42,323 nt of DNA, from assembly GCF_019459225.1 (NCBI RefSeq), contig NZ_JAIAZY010000040.1:1-42323 (forward strand). The letters are read 5' to 3'. The notes below the pieces were generated by a model. It worked only from the letters and a program-made list of their open reading frames with translations, was not told the DNA's origin and did not search any database. Of the stretch, positions 41,991 through 42,323 are shown piece by piece. How positions within the stretch are numbered: position 1 is the stretch's first letter; every line of letters begins with the position of its first letter. Source of the stretch: Bacillus sp. IITD106. Lineage in GTDB: Bacteria; Bacillota; Bacilli; Bacillales; Bacillaceae_C. The translations under genes were made by a program, and so were the position numbers.

Positions 41991-42287
41991 TTAAAATTTT
42001 AATACCGTATAGCTTTCTTCGATATGTTTTCGAAAATCTTCTGTGATCCTATACCAATCGAGGACATCCACACGGAATGGCAGCGTAGATTCCTCAAATG
42101 CTTCTTTAAGCATGGCTAATTGGAATAGGTCAATTTTCTTATCGTTTATAATAACCAAATCTAAATCGGATGTATCTTTTATATTTCCCTTATGGCGGGA
42201 CCCAAAAACCCTCACTTCCGCATTTGGTACATATTGGCGCAATATTTCTTGAATGATTAGCAGTTCCTCCGAATTTATCTTAATCAT
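41991..42287 (-). CDS. MNT-type nucleotidyltransferase
   Basis: A 98-residue minimal nucleotidyltransferase. The catalytic pattern G29-S30 (VRVFGSRHKG), then D41 and D43 (TSDLDLVI) and a third Asp74 (FRVDVLDW) is complete. Such proteins are the antitoxin half of HEPN-MNT pairs, where MNT AMPylates the HEPN RNase. GGAGG precedes the ATG. Its first codons overlap the end of the preceding gene by 8 nt, as expected for a two-gene toxin-antitoxin unit. It could instead be a stand-alone transferase. Confidence 0.85.
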   Translation of the reverse strand: MIKINSEELLIIQEILRQYVPNAEVRVFGSRHKGNIKDTSDLDLVIINDKKIDLFQLAMLKEAFEESTLPFRVDVLDWYRITEDFRKHIEESYTVLKF

Positions 42288-42323
42288 TTCTCTCCTCCAG
42301 AGCGGAGATCAGTTTCTTGACAT
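42280..42323 (-). CDS. C-terminal tail of an upstream gene, possibly the HEPN partner
   Basis: Only the last 13 codons are in the window (V-K-K-L-I-S-A-L-E-E-R-N-D, then TAA at 42280-42282). The MNT ATG lies inside this tail in another frame. The HEPN assignment rests only on the usual gene order of HEPN-MNT modules. Nothing in the 13 residues is diagnostic. Confidence 0.45.
   Translation of the reverse strand, partial: VKKLISALEERND

Overview
The window is AT-rich, low-GC Gram-positive DNA. Strong AAGGAGG-type ribosome-binding sites, frequent TTG and GTG starts, a T-box leader, cre-like boxes and pgcA, LCP, cutC and yifB homologues all point to a Bacillaceae-type Bacillus relative. The species cannot be fixed from sequence alone. 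Most genes lie on the minus strand. No tRNA, rRNA, CRISPR array or prophage was seen.

Layout. (1) 1-600: the 5' end of a TnpB-like gene with a clear sigma-A promoter, running off the left edge. (2) 851-3117: a small P-loop kinase-like gene followed by pgcA. (3) 3290-9450: an AraC-type regulator facing a four-gene operon (lipoprotein, two CUT1 permeases, GH127 beta-L-arabinofuranosidase-like enzyme). (4) 9661-10065: an array of 52-bp tandem repeats. (5) 10207-18240: a second carbohydrate locus with a lipoprotein, two permeases, a xylose-isomerase-like TIM barrel, two Gfo/Idh/MocA dehydrogenases, a GntR-LacI-type regulator and cre-like sites. (6) 18300-20714: yifB/comM and cutC. (7) 20734-27477: a seven-gene PTS operon (PRD regulator, IIA, IIB, UlaA-like IIC, PTE-family hydrolase, creatininase-family hydrolase, SIS protein).

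(8) 27783-32908: a T-box-controlled plus-strand operon with SAM hydroxide adenosyltransferase and a complete ECF transporter (S, fused A-A', T). It is interrupted by a dispersed repeat and ends in a second 52-bp tandem array lying before the terminator. (9) 33027-35315: an orphan archaeo-eukaryotic primase plus SF2 helicase protein like those of TOTE conflict systems. (10) 35515-36011: a decayed NlpC/P60 remnant. (11) 36071-37178: an LCP-family cell-wall ligase. (12) 37373-37872: small unknown ORFs. (13) 37988-41887: a GrpE-like / HscC-like Hsp70 / J-like TPR chaperone operon. (14) 41991-42323: an MNT nucleotidyltransferase overlapped by the tail of an upstream gene, probably HEPN-MNT.

How it works together. 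Regions 3, 5 and 7 are three separate carbohydrate uptake and catabolism modules, each with its own regulator. Both ABC systems lack an ATPase, so they probably share one encoded elsewhere. Region 8 looks like a methionine/SAM-salvage unit. The least explained elements are the two unrelated tandem arrays with the same 52-bp period, the paralogous Hsp70 triad whose J-protein lacks a canonical HPD, and the PTS operon of unknown substrate.
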